In this document: one piece after another, positions 19,302-26,733 of the stretch
Position numbering within the stretch: the stretch's first letter is position 1
Layout: the number at the start of each line of letters is the position of its first letter
Origin: Acidimicrobiia bacterium
GTDB taxonomy: Bacteria > Actinomycetota > Acidimicrobiia > Acidimicrobiales > SZUA-35
Assembly: GCA_029863385.1 (NCBI GenBank)
Contig: JAOTVU010000015.1
Span: 1 to 50,720, forward strand
DNA: 50,720 nt
Direction of reading: 5' to 3'
The notes under the pieces: generated by a model
Database searches by the model: none
What the model saw: only the letters and a program-made list of their open reading frames with translations
Told to the model about the DNA's origin: nothing
Translations under genes and position numbers: made by a program

Positions 19302-20435
19302 TCACGCCAGTGCCGCCATTGCCTCGGCCAGGTTCGGGACCTTGGCGCCGGCCAGCAGTGCCATCACCACGTACATCTTCCAGTTGGCCTGCCGGGCCAC
19401 ATTGACCGTGTGGTGCTCCATGACGCCCGTACTGACCTCGGCGCCGATGTCGGCCGGCAGGCAGTGCATGTACAGGGCGTCCCCATCTCTGGTCAGGCCC
19501 ATGCGACGTTCATCGCAGATCCAATCGGTGAACTGGGCGTTTCGCTCCAGGGCCCGAGCTTCGATGGCGGCCAACTCGGCGGTGTCGCCCCGGGCATTGG
19601 CGTCGACCCGTTCCACCATCAGATCGTAGGCTCCCCAGCTTTTGGGGTAGACGACGTCGGCGTCGATGAACGCGTCGTCCATGGACTCCACAACCCGGAA
19701 CGATCCGCCGCCGCCGGCATTGGCTTCGGCCGCGACCATGGTCTCGGTGGTCAGGCGATAGCCGGGAGGGTGAGCCAGCGTCACATTGGCCCCGAACCGG
19801 GTCAGCAGCGTGATGAGGCCCTGGGGAACCGACAACGGCTTGGCGTAGGACGGCGAGTAGGCCCAACTGACTGTGATGTTCCGTTCCGACAGATCACCGA
19901 GATTGTCCTCCAGCCACAACAGATCCGCCATGGTCTGGGTTGGATGGTCGACGTCGCACTGGAGGTTGACGACCGGGACCTTGCGGCTGTCGCCGGTGGC
20001 GGCCAGATACCGGTCGATGCCGGTCTTGACATCGCGGATGAACGTGTTGCCCTCACCCAGGATCAGGTCGTGGCGGATCCCCATGGCGTGGGCGTTCATG
20101 CCCAGCATGGCTCCGGTCTCCACGGCGGTTTCCCCGTGCGAGATCTGGGTTGACGAACCGTCGACGATCACCGGCTGCATCCCGAGCCGGGCCGCCGCCC
20201 CGGCCCAGGCGCTCTTGGTCCTCGTCGATTGGTCGAAGAACACCGCCCAGGCCAGCTCAAAGGGGAGCAGCGAGGTCCGGATTCGTCGACGGTCGAAGTC
20301 GGCCAGGGTTCGGGCCAGGCGCCCCAAGGAAGTCAGCTGGGCTGTAGACCAGTCTTCGGTGCTGAGCATGCTGTGCCCGAAGATGAGGTCCAGGTCGGCC
20401 TGGTCCAGGTCGATGGTGGCCGGGGAGTCTGTCAC
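19302..20435 (-). CDS. ygeW: YgeW-like carbamoyltransferase
   Basis: A 377-residue member of the aspartate/ornithine carbamoyltransferase superfamily. The carbamoyl-phosphate loop is FFDQSTRTKSAW; HPTQTMADLLWLED and YMHCLPADIGAEVS are the other hallmarks. The overall pattern fits YgeW, whose in vivo substrate is tied to purine-derived ureido compounds rather than to arginine or pyrimidine synthesis. GTG 20,435 follows AGGAGG by five bases and overlaps the carbamate kinase stop as GTGA. Presumably paired with that kinase for carbamoyl-phosphate turnover and ATP gain. Confidence 0.85.
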   Translation of the reverse strand: MTDSPATIDLDQADLDLIFGHSMLSTEDWSTAQLTSLGRLARTLADFDRRRIRTSLLPFELAWAVFFDQSTRTKSAWAGAAARLGMQPVIVDGSSTQISHGETAVETGAMLGMNAHAMGIRHDLILGEGNTFIRDVKTGIDRYLAATGDSRKVPVVNLQCDVDHPTQTMADLLWLEDNLGDLSERNITVSWAYSPSYAKPLSVPQGLITLLTRFGANVTLAHPPGYRLTTETMVAAEANAGGGGSFRVVESMDDAFIDADVVYPKSWGAYDLMVERVDANARGDTAELAAIEARALERNAQFTDWICDERRMGLTRDGDALYMHCLPADIGAEVSTGVMEHHTVNVARQANWKMYVVMALLAGAKVPNLAEAMAALA

Positions 20436-21400
20436 GGGTTCCTCCTGATATGGGTGCCCGCCCGGCCGTCGACGGCATCGACCAGGTGCTCCGGCCGGCA
20501 GATGATGGCCTCGCCGTCGATTGCAGCCAGGTAGCCGGTGGCCGCCTCGATCTTGGGTCCCATGCTGCCTGCCGGGAAATGACCGTCGGTCGCAAGGGAC
20601 CGGGCCTCGGCCCAGGTGAGTTCCGGCAGCGGTTGTGGGATCTCGGCGTAGAAGTCTCGATACACGTAGTCGACGCTGGTGGTGATGATGAGCAGTGGGG
20701 ACCCGAGGTGGACGGCCAGCAGCATGCTGACGATGTCCTTGTCGATCACGGCTTCGTGACCGATGATCTGCCCGTCGGCGGCTTTGCTGACCGGTATGCC
20801 CCCGCCACCACAGCAGACGACGGTGATGCCGAGCCGACACAGGTGTTCGATGACGGGCAGTTGCACAATCTCGAGTGGCCGGGGGGAGGGGACAACCCGC
20901 CGGACGCCTCGCTTCGGATCCTCCATCAACTGCCAACCGTGCTTTCCGGCCAGTGCCTCGGCTTCGGCCGGGTGGTAGAAGCGACCGATGGGTTTGCTGG
21001 GGGAGTGGAACGCCGGGTCGTCGGGGTCCACCTCGACCTCGGTCACGATGGTGACCACATGGGATTGGTCACCTCGATGACGCAGCTCGGCCCGAAGGGC
21101 GCTCTCGATCATGTAGCCCATGGCCCCCTGGGTGTCGGCCACCAGCGAGTCCAAGGGTACCTCGGGCAGGGTGTCCCCGGCCAGCTCCGACCGGAGTTGC
21201 ATGAACCCGACCTGGGGGCCGTTGCCGTGGGTCAGAATCAGATGGTCACCCCGTTGGATCAAGTCAGCGATGGGTTTGACCGCCTCCCGGGTCACCGCGA
21301 ACTGGTTGGCCACGGTTGGGGGGAGTTGGGGGTTCAGCAGGGAATGGCCGCCGATGGCGAGAACCGACGGTGCCGGGGCTCCACTCCATTCGTTGTCCAT
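20432..21400 (-). CDS. arcC: carbamate kinase
   Basis: A 322-residue amino-acid-kinase-fold enzyme that makes ATP from carbamoyl phosphate and ADP (or the reverse). Seen: SVLAIGGHSLLNPQ (N-terminal Gly loop, with GGHS where most have GGNA), LILTHGNGPQVGFMQ, VCCGGGGIPVSK, EAVIDKDIVSMLLA and GSMGPKIEAATGYL. ATG 21,400 has GGAGGCGAC upstream; GTG 21,403 is an equally spaced alternative. First gene of the three-gene operon with ygeW and ygeY; E. coli YqeA is the matching paralogue in the yge cluster. Confidence 0.9.
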   Translation of the reverse strand: MDNEWSGAPAPSVLAIGGHSLLNPQLPPTVANQFAVTREAVKPIADLIQRGDHLILTHGNGPQVGFMQLRSELAGDTLPEVPLDSLVADTQGAMGYMIESALRAELRHRGDQSHVVTIVTEVEVDPDDPAFHSPSKPIGRFYHPAEAEALAGKHGWQLMEDPKRGVRRVVPSPRPLEIVQLPVIEHLCRLGITVVCCGGGGIPVSKAADGQIIGHEAVIDKDIVSMLLAVHLGSPLLIITTSVDYVYRDFYAEIPQPLPELTWAEARSLATDGHFPAGSMGPKIEAATGYLAAIDGEAIICRPEHLVDAVDGRAGTHIRRNP

Positions 21401-21652
21401 CACGTCGCCTCCAAGCCGCGGTGCTGCACCAGGAATAGCACGTTTGAGCACCGGCCAGCTCATTGAGCCGATTCGCCGCCCATCGCGACACGTCACGGTC
21501 GGCGAACCGCGCGGAAACGGTCGTCGCCGACGCGCCCGACGATACGTGCGCCCTCAACGATCGGCCTGCCGTTCGCGCGTGGGTCCGTAGGGTGCGGTCC
21601 CGAGCATTCTGCTCGGTCAAGGAGCCGTCTGAAGGGGGCCCAGCGCCCGGTG

Positions 21653-21700
21653 CTTGAGTGGCGACCCCGTCGCGACATTGAACGTCGCCGCCTGCTCAAG
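21653..21700. repeat. compound inverted repeat (stem-loop)
   Basis: CTTGAG (21,653) and GGCGAC (21,660) pair with GTCGCC (21,684) and CTCAAG (21,695), giving two stacked 6-bp stems with a small bulge and an 18-nt loop. No T-run follows. It could be an RNA structure, a protein site or decay of a mobile element. Confidence 0.45.
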
Positions 21701-21904
21701 AGGGGGGACGAGATCGTCCACCTCCGGCGGAGGACGGCTTCGTCGCAGAGATCTGGGCGTCGACTCCGCTCGCGACGGCACGTCCGGCTCGACCGCATTC
21801 ACTCGTAAGTGCGCGTCGGAGCGCCTTATTCCGATACCGCGAGCGGCCCGCCGCTTACCGGAGCCGGATCGCTCGCTCGGGCGGAGTGATGTGTGACGAC
21901 CCTT

Positions 21905-21919
21905 GCTCCGCAACGGAGC
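21905..21919. repeat. perfect 6-bp hairpin
   Basis: GCTCCG-CAA-CGGAGC. It lies 135 bp before the uORF/VOC pair; no T-run, so not an obvious intrinsic terminator. Confidence 0.4.
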
Positions 21920-22053
21920 GGTCCCGGGTGTCTGGGCGGCATGTTGCGTTCGCGACGTCCCGCCTTGCGCCGTTGGGGCCTTCGGCCCTGTTCGACATTC
22001 ACCAGCCCGACCAACATCGTAAGGAAGGCGCCCACCACAATCAGGAGGCAGTG

Positions 22054-22167
22054 ATGGGTCTGTGGTCAGACACCACCAGCGGCAGCCCAGATGCCGAGCC
22101 GGACGTAAATACTCGATTCGAGCAACGGAGAAAGAAACATGGAGACGACTGGGTTCAACTGGCATGA
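22054..22167 (+). CDS. 37-residue ORF ahead of the VOC gene
   Basis: ATG 22,054 (GTG 22,051 adjacent) follows a strong TCAGGAGGCA ribosome-binding site. The product is MGLWSDTTSGSPDAEPDVNT followed by a charged tail. It ends 29 bp inside the VOC gene. No family is recognised. It may be a leader that couples translation or a decayed gene. Confidence 0.35.
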   Translation: MGLWSDTTSGSPDAEPDVNTRFEQRRKKHGDDWVQLA

Positions 22168-22522
22168 GCTGATGTCTCGCGATCCAGACAAGTCGGAGCA
22201 GTTCTACCGGGCGGTCACCGGCGTCGATATTCAGGCGATCGATGACCCTGACCGTGACTACAGGCTGCTGATCGTCGACAGGAGGCCCGTGGCTGGGATC
22301 ACCGGACCCGCTCCCGGTCGAGCTGACTGGCCGTCAGGCGGCCCCGAGGGCCATTGGGTGTGCTACTTCCAATCCGACGATGTCGATCGGGCTGCCGCTC
22401 AGACCAAAGAGCACGGAGGTGAGGTTCTCGTGCCACCTCTAGACATCCCAGGGACAGGCCGAGCAGCGGTGCTTCGAGACCCCGACGGCGCAACGTTCGG
22501 CGTGTTCGCGTCCGCAACGTGA
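22139..22522 (+). CDS. VOC-family (glyoxalase/bleomycin-resistance fold) protein
   Basis: A 127-residue vicinal-oxygen-chelate protein. FNWHELMSRDPDKSEQFYRA is the first betaalpha-beta module, and GHWVCYFQSDDVDRAAAQTK, GGEVLVPPLDIPGTGRAAVL and DPDGATFGVF complete the second. A GGAG lies 9 bp before the ATG. This group often sits near antibiotic- or redox-related genes, but the ligand cannot be predicted. It lies within the gene-poor accessory region. Confidence 0.85.
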   Translation: METTGFNWHELMSRDPDKSEQFYRAVTGVDIQAIDDPDRDYRLLIVDRRPVAGITGPAPGRADWPSGGPEGHWVCYFQSDDVDRAAAQTKEHGGEVLVPPLDIPGTGRAAVLRDPDGATFGVFASAT

Positions 22523-22593
22523 GTCCAGCGCGACTCGTACTCGGCTGCTAGGAACAGGGAGGTTGGGGTTGGCCCGGTTGCGGATGAAGAAGA

Positions 22594-23260
22594 TCAGAGC
22601 GCCGTGACGGTCCCGGGGATCAGGTAGCGGCCGAGCAGCTGGTCGACGGCAGCGTCGACCGAGCTCGGTCCGTCCCAGATCATTGCCTCGGCATAGAAGA
22701 AGCAGTCACCGTCGACCAGGAGGCGGAGGTCGGTCTTCCCACGCCCAGGACCTGGTCACGGTGGCGCTCCTTACTCACCTCTGGCACGGCGCCGGCCCCG
22801 GCGGTGCGCTCAACGGCGTTGCGGTGGGCGGCCAGGGCCTTCAGGATGGCCTCAAACTGGTCGTCTTCGAAGGCGGAGCACACCCCGTCCGGCCGTTGGC
22901 GCAGGGGAGGGTAGGGGAGACCCGCTTGCGGTCCGGGAGAGGGAGCCGGACCGGTGTCGTGCTGGGAGCGCGAACGAATCCGGCCTGTTCTTTGGCCGTG
23001 CTGCGCTGCTCGGCCGCCTGGTGTTGTTGGCGTTGACGGCGGAGTTCGAGCTCGACCAGACGGTGCAGGTCGGGTCCGTTCCTTGTCGATGATCCGGTTG
23101 GTCTCGGCGATGTAGGTCTCCCGGTGCGGGCGATGTGGACGGCGTTGGCGTGTCGCCAGTCGTCGATCCGTGGACGCCGCAAACCCGCGACACCTGTTGT
23201 CCGATCTCATCAAAGGTGGCGAATCGACGCTTTCCTGGCCAGGGGTTCGCCACGTTAGTG
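22594..23260 (-). pseudogene. frameshifted remnant of an unrecognised gene
   Basis: Coding-like segments occur in different frames of the same strand: ETYIAETNRIIDKER, then LVELELRRQRQQHQAAEQRS, then AFEDDQFEAILKALAAHRNA, and finally KTDLRLLVDGDCFFYAEAMI to a stop at 22,594. Their order and strand suggest one ancestral gene broken by at least three frameshifts. I cannot name the family. Confidence 0.45.
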
Positions 23261-23385
23261 AGACGATCGCGGCTCTAAGAATCTCATTAGAGTTGGCGAA
23301 GTCGGACACAACATCCAGAAAGAGGGGAGTGACGGGTTTGCCCGCTGTGGGCAGGAGGGATTCGCCGAGAGGGCTTTTGCCGGTG

Positions 23386-23391
23386 TAGACT
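23386..23391 (+). promoter_or_regulatory. -10 element for the toxin-antitoxin pair (leaderless mRNA likely)
   Basis: TAGACT lies six bases before the antitoxin ATG, the spacing that puts the transcription start on or next to the ATG. No ribosome-binding site is present in between. A -35 is not obvious. Confidence 0.5.
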
Positions 23392-23397
23392 GTTGGT

Positions 23398-23643
23398 ATG
23401 ACGCGAACATCTACAACCATTCGGGTGAGCATCGAGCAACGAGAGCGTTTGCGCCGGCTGGCCGAAGAACGCGAAGCGTCGATGGCGGAAACCCTTGATG
23501 ACGCCTTGGAGGCGCTTCGGCGCGAGCATTTCTACAAAGGCATGGCCAATGCAGAGGAGGCGCTCCGCTCCGATCCGGCACGTTGGGCCGAGTACATCTC
23601 CGAACGGGACGCATGGCTCAACCCTGACCTCACCGGCAGGTGA
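23398..23643 (+). CDS. antitoxin of a MazEF/PemIK-type pair
   Basis: An 81-residue protein. The N-terminal STTIRVSIEQRERLRRLAEE resembles a ribbon-helix-helix DNA-binding start. SMAETLDDALEALRRE follows as the second helix, and the charged C-terminal tail (ARWAEYISERDAWLNPDLTG) would be the toxin-binding part. It overlaps the toxin by 4 bp (GTGA). It probably represses its own promoter, which overlaps the ATG. Confidence 0.8.
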   Translation: MTRTSTTIRVSIEQRERLRRLAEEREASMAETLDDALEALRREHFYKGMANAEEALRSDPARWAEYISERDAWLNPDLTGR

Positions 23644-23978
23644 ACTTCGGCGACATCGTCACGGTCGACTTCGGCGTGCCAGTAGGTTCAGAGCCGGGTT
23701 TCGTCCGGCCCGGGATCGTGGTGACCGCTGACGCTTTCCTTCGATTTCGACCGACAACCGTGTTCGTCGTGCCGCTCACTTCAACCCGACGAGTGTTTCC
23801 CAGTCATGTTGAGATCGACCCTGACGCAACGAACGGCCTGCAAACGACTAGCTGGGCTCTCGTGGAGCAACTCCGCGCCGTGGCCGTCGAACGCTGCAAC
23901 GCTCGTGAGGGGAACGTCGGTCCGACGATCACCCACCAGATCCTTGACGTCATTGCCATGATCACGGGGATGCCCTAG
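23640..23978 (+). CDS. MazF/PemK-family endoribonuclease toxin
   Basis: A 112-residue toxin from GTG 23,640. Family elements are FGDIVTVDFGVPVGSEPGFV, RPGIVVTADAFLRFRPTTVF, VVPLTSTRRVFPSHVEID and SWALVEQLRAVAVER. These form the CcdB/MazF barrel that cuts mRNA. The arginine after GFV and the Ser/Thr in PLTST are the expected active-site positions. Paired with the upstream antitoxin; complete and apparently intact. Confidence 0.9.
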   Translation: MNFGDIVTVDFGVPVGSEPGFVRPGIVVTADAFLRFRPTTVFVVPLTSTRRVFPSHVEIDPDATNGLQTTSWALVEQLRAVAVERCNAREGNVGPTITHQILDVIAMITGMP

Positions 23979-24510
23979 CACAGAACATCGTCATCAGACG
24001 GGAATGGCGGTATCCCACGCTGGGGGCGATCGCCGCCGGTCCCCGGGGACCTCCATCTCTGGTTGGTTGGGTGTGTGGGGTTTGGTCAGTTTGCTTTCGA
24101 GTTCGCCGGCGAGCCCCTCTTGGCCGGTGTGTTAGGAGGGGCTGGCGTGGTCGGTGTCGGGGGCGGTGAACCAGCTGAGGTTCCAGGTTGTGCCGGGGCG
24201 AGTGCATTGACGGTGGTTCTGGCCATAGCGGCTGCGGGGAGGGAGCGGGCCGCCACTGGGGGAGGAGGTAGAGCAGGATCGGACCGTGAGCGGCGGCGGC
24301 CAGTGATGGCAGAACAAGGGGGGCGAGGGTGCTGACGAGGTCGAAGGTGTCGAGATGCGCGGCGAGCCAAGCGGCGAGCTGACCAAGGTCAGGGAAGGCG
24401 ACCGAGACTTCGCCCGTCTTGTTGGGTGTGTCCTCGATGCGGCCAAGGCTAGCTCGAGGATCTTGTTGACGCCCATTGCACGAAGCCGGCGGTGGAGTGG
24501 TAGTCACGGG
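23979..24510 (-). pseudogene. degenerate coding remnant, unrecognised
   Basis: Fragments in different frames of the minus strand: MGVNKILELALAASRTHPT, then GEVSVAFPDLGQLAAWLAAH running into DTFDLVSTLAPLVLPSLAAA, followed by Pro/Arg-rich nonsense. One ancestral gene with frameshifts is likely. No domain recognised. The plus-strand Gly-rich frame here is an antisense shadow. Confidence 0.3.
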
Positions 24511-24551
24511 CGACGAGCGTGATCTCGGTCGGCTGGCCGCCCCGTACCCGA

Positions 24552-24578
24552 ACGTTCAGATCTCACCGATCTGAACGT
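24552..24578. repeat. perfect 11-bp inverted repeat
   Basis: ACGTTCAGATC-TCACC-GATCTGAACGT. The arms are perfect and the loop is 5 nt. There is no T-run. It lies between the remnant region and the 3' end of the iron-locus operon. Operator, recombination site or mobile-element end are all possible. Confidence 0.6.
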
Positions 24579-24699
24579 GTGGCCTCGCCGGCTGGAACGA
24601 TCCGTCACGTGTCTGAGATTTTCGCCAACCACCGCGAGATCGGACAAGTGACGGGCGGGGTTGAGGTGCCGGCCTCCAGGGTTTGCTGCATAATGACGC

Positions 24700-25239
24700 T
24701 TATGTCTGAAACAAGACGGTAAATCCAGCCGTTGGAGCGGATTCGTCGATCAAGGTCGCTGGTTGAGGTGCCAGGAACCACTCGAACCGTGAGAATCGCT
24801 CTTGTTGGGCCAGCGGCAGCGGATGAAACGTCGCTCCGACGATCGTCTGGCGACCCAAACCTTTGCCGCCGCCTTGCCGGGGTTGTCGATTCGAAGGTTG
24901 TCGCTCGAGTTGATCATGGCGGCAACCGTCTCCGGGGTCACCTGTCAGTTGGTTCGACCGCCTCATTGAACACGAACATCTGTTCGGTACGTTGTTCTGC
25001 TGGACGGTCAGCACGATTCGTCGCTCGTGGTCGCGAAGGCGCCATTCCGTTACGACCCGGCGTTCCGGGAGCTGGTTGACGTCGGCAGGACGAGACACGA
25101 ACAGCAACAGCAGTTCCGGATCGGCTTCGGTCCTCATGGGCTCACCGAGCACGGAGGACGCCACCCACTCCCCCAGCGTCTGGACAACCGTCCGCAACAC
25201 CACGCGGACTTCGGTGAATTCGTCGGCGCGACGCTCCAC
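24700..25239 (-). CDS. hypothetical protein at the end of the iron-locus operon, possibly frameshifted
   Basis: GTG 25,239 lies 5 bp after the stop of the membrane-protein gene. The first 90 residues have coding-type codon use (FTEVRVVLRTVVQTLGEWVA, LLLLFVSRPADVNQLPERRV, VTEWRLRDHERRIVLTVQQN). The middle (residues 95-130) is Arg/Gln/Gly-rich and looks out of frame. The last 45 (QQERFSRFEWFLAPQPATL) look coding again. Two alternative short frames joined by a GTGA overlap cover the middle. No domain recognised. Confidence 0.35.
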   Translation of the reverse strand: MERRADEFTEVRVVLRTVVQTLGEWVASSVLGEPMRTEADPELLLLFVSRPADVNQLPERRVVTEWRLRDHERRIVLTVQQNNVPNRCSCSMRRSNQLTGDPGDGCRHDQLERQPSNRQPRQGGGKGLGRQTIVGATFHPLPLAQQERFSRFEWFLAPQPATLIDESAPTAGFTVLFQT

Positions 25240-25244
25240 CGTCG

Positions 25245-26732
25245 TCAGTTCGAATCTCGAACCACCTGACGGCCCGGGAAGATTCCGACACGTTCCCGGG
25301 GCGCCTGCTCCGAACCCTGCGGTCGATCGGTCGATGGATCTGGGAGTTCCTGCCCTGATCGGTCTGACCGCCACACGGCGCCGGCGAGCAGAACCGCCCA
25401 GAGCACAAGGCCAAGATCGTGCGTGGGTCCTCCGACGATGCCGTCGGGAAACACCGGCGACAGGAGCCGGTAGAAGGGTGCGGAGGTTTCGGCGAAGTCG
25501 ACGACAAGGGTGCGCCGTCCGGTGCTCGACTCGACGGCCAGCCACAACCAGTTGGCGGTTCCAATCAGCGCAACCGAACCCGTGACCAGGAGTCGTCGCC
25601 GGCTCAACGACGCCCATCGAGCGATGAACAGGGCGGCGATCGGCAGGACCACGACGAGCTGACGACCCGGGACCCACCAGCCGTGCATGGTCAGGGCGAC
25701 AAAGGTTGCCGTGAGCCAACCGACGCCGACCACGGCGGCACCCAACCACAGCGGAGCGCGATCCGGTCGCGAGGATCGCCGCCTCGCCCGCAGGGCGCCG
25801 ACGACGGCCGGCGCCAGCAGGAACCAGATCGGCGACCACACGCCGATCCCGAACCGCCGGTCGACGAGAAGCCCGATGAGGCGACGGTTACGGCCGAGGA
25901 CGTTCACCTCGGTGCCGACCACGGAGAACTCCCCCGTCGACTCGAAGTGATCGCCGCTTGCGTACACCGTCCAGCCTCCGTAGATCACCTGGTGGGCCCT
26001 CAGATAGATCACGCCGGCCGCGGCGGCCACGCCGAGAATCCCGACGATCAGTTTGGGATGTCGGCGACTCCGGCCGAGCAGCGCCAACCCAAGGACCGCC
26101 GCAACCGGCACGTATTTGACCGCCAGCCACGGAAGGCCGATGATCGCAGCCAGCGCGATCACCGTCGTTGACAGCGGCCGTTGATCACCGTCACCGGTCA
26201 AGGCGGTTACGGCCACGACGACCAGCAGGGCGGCCGGGACCTCCGGATACACCTGCGTGCCGTAGGCGGCCAGCGGGATCCCGGCAAAGCAGCCGGTGAC
26301 CGCGACCAGTGCGGCGACGCGATCGACGGCGAACCGACGATTGGCGGTCCAAGCCGTCAGCGCCGCGGTCAGCCCGGCCACCACGGCCAGAGCACCCTTT
26401 GCTCCGACCCAACCCCCGATCGCCATCGGAGCCGCGAGGAGGACCGGCAGAAGCGGATCATGGGGGCTGACCCGCCGACCCGACTCGTCGAGCGCCCGGG
26501 TCTGGGTGTCCACCGTGATCTCGTGATACGGCAGGTAGGACCGTGCCTCCAACTGATTGCCGATGTCGAGATCGCCGTCGGCGACCAGCGACGACGCCGA
26601 CAGAAGGTACTGCGGTTCGTCGGCCGTCGTTCGGGCCCCGTAGGTGGCCCGGGCCCCGATCGCCGGCAGGGCGATCAGCGTCACGATCGCACCGATTGCA
26701 GCCAACCAGCGCCCCGGAATCGGTGCCGTCAC
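25245..26732 (-). CDS. multi-pass membrane protein, GT-C glycosyltransferase-like
   Basis: A 495-residue integral membrane protein with about ten helices. After the first helix comes ARTTADEPQYLLSASSLVAD, with the acidic DE pair typical of the first extracytoplasmic loop of GT-C transferases, and VSPHDPLLPVLLAAPMAIGG. A large loop near residues 270-310 (YASGDHFESTGEFSVV) and HGWWVPGRQLVVVLPIAALF late in the protein support a polyprenyl-sugar-dependent transferase of unknown specificity. GTG 26,732 has GAGGA upstream and follows the FAD gene by 1 bp. Co-transcribed with the iron transporter genes. Confidence 0.7.
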   Translation of the reverse strand: MTAPIPGRWLAAIGAIVTLIALPAIGARATYGARTTADEPQYLLSASSLVADGDLDIGNQLEARSYLPYHEITVDTQTRALDESGRRVSPHDPLLPVLLAAPMAIGGWVGAKGALAVVAGLTAALTAWTANRRFAVDRVAALVAVTGCFAGIPLAAYGTQVYPEVPAALLVVVAVTALTGDGDQRPLSTTVIALAAIIGLPWLAVKYVPVAAVLGLALLGRSRRHPKLIVGILGVAAAAGVIYLRAHQVIYGGWTVYASGDHFESTGEFSVVGTEVNVLGRNRRLIGLLVDRRFGIGVWSPIWFLLAPAVVGALRARRRSSRPDRAPLWLGAAVVGVGWLTATFVALTMHGWWVPGRQLVVVLPIAALFIARWASLSRRRLLVTGSVALIGTANWLWLAVESSTGRRTLVVDFAETSAPFYRLLSPVFPDGIVGGPTHDLGLVLWAVLLAGAVWRSDRSGQELPDPSTDRPQGSEQAPRERVGIFPGRQVVRDSN

Positions 26733-26733
26733 G

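Larger units (their letters stand above)
21401..22053. other. long non-coding or degenerate stretch
   Basis: About 650 bp with no convincing gene on either strand. Open frames exist but are Arg/Ser/Pro-rich, without domains or sensible starts. It holds several short inverted repeats: GAGC/GCTC near 21,602, a compound stem at 21,653-21,700 and GCTCCG/CGGAGC at 21,905-21,919. It marks the left side of an accessory-looking region. Confidence 0.5.

Noticed and set aside
24063..24335. Gly/Ala-rich plus-strand ORF
   Set aside because: No start signal or family; complements better-looking minus-strand fragments.
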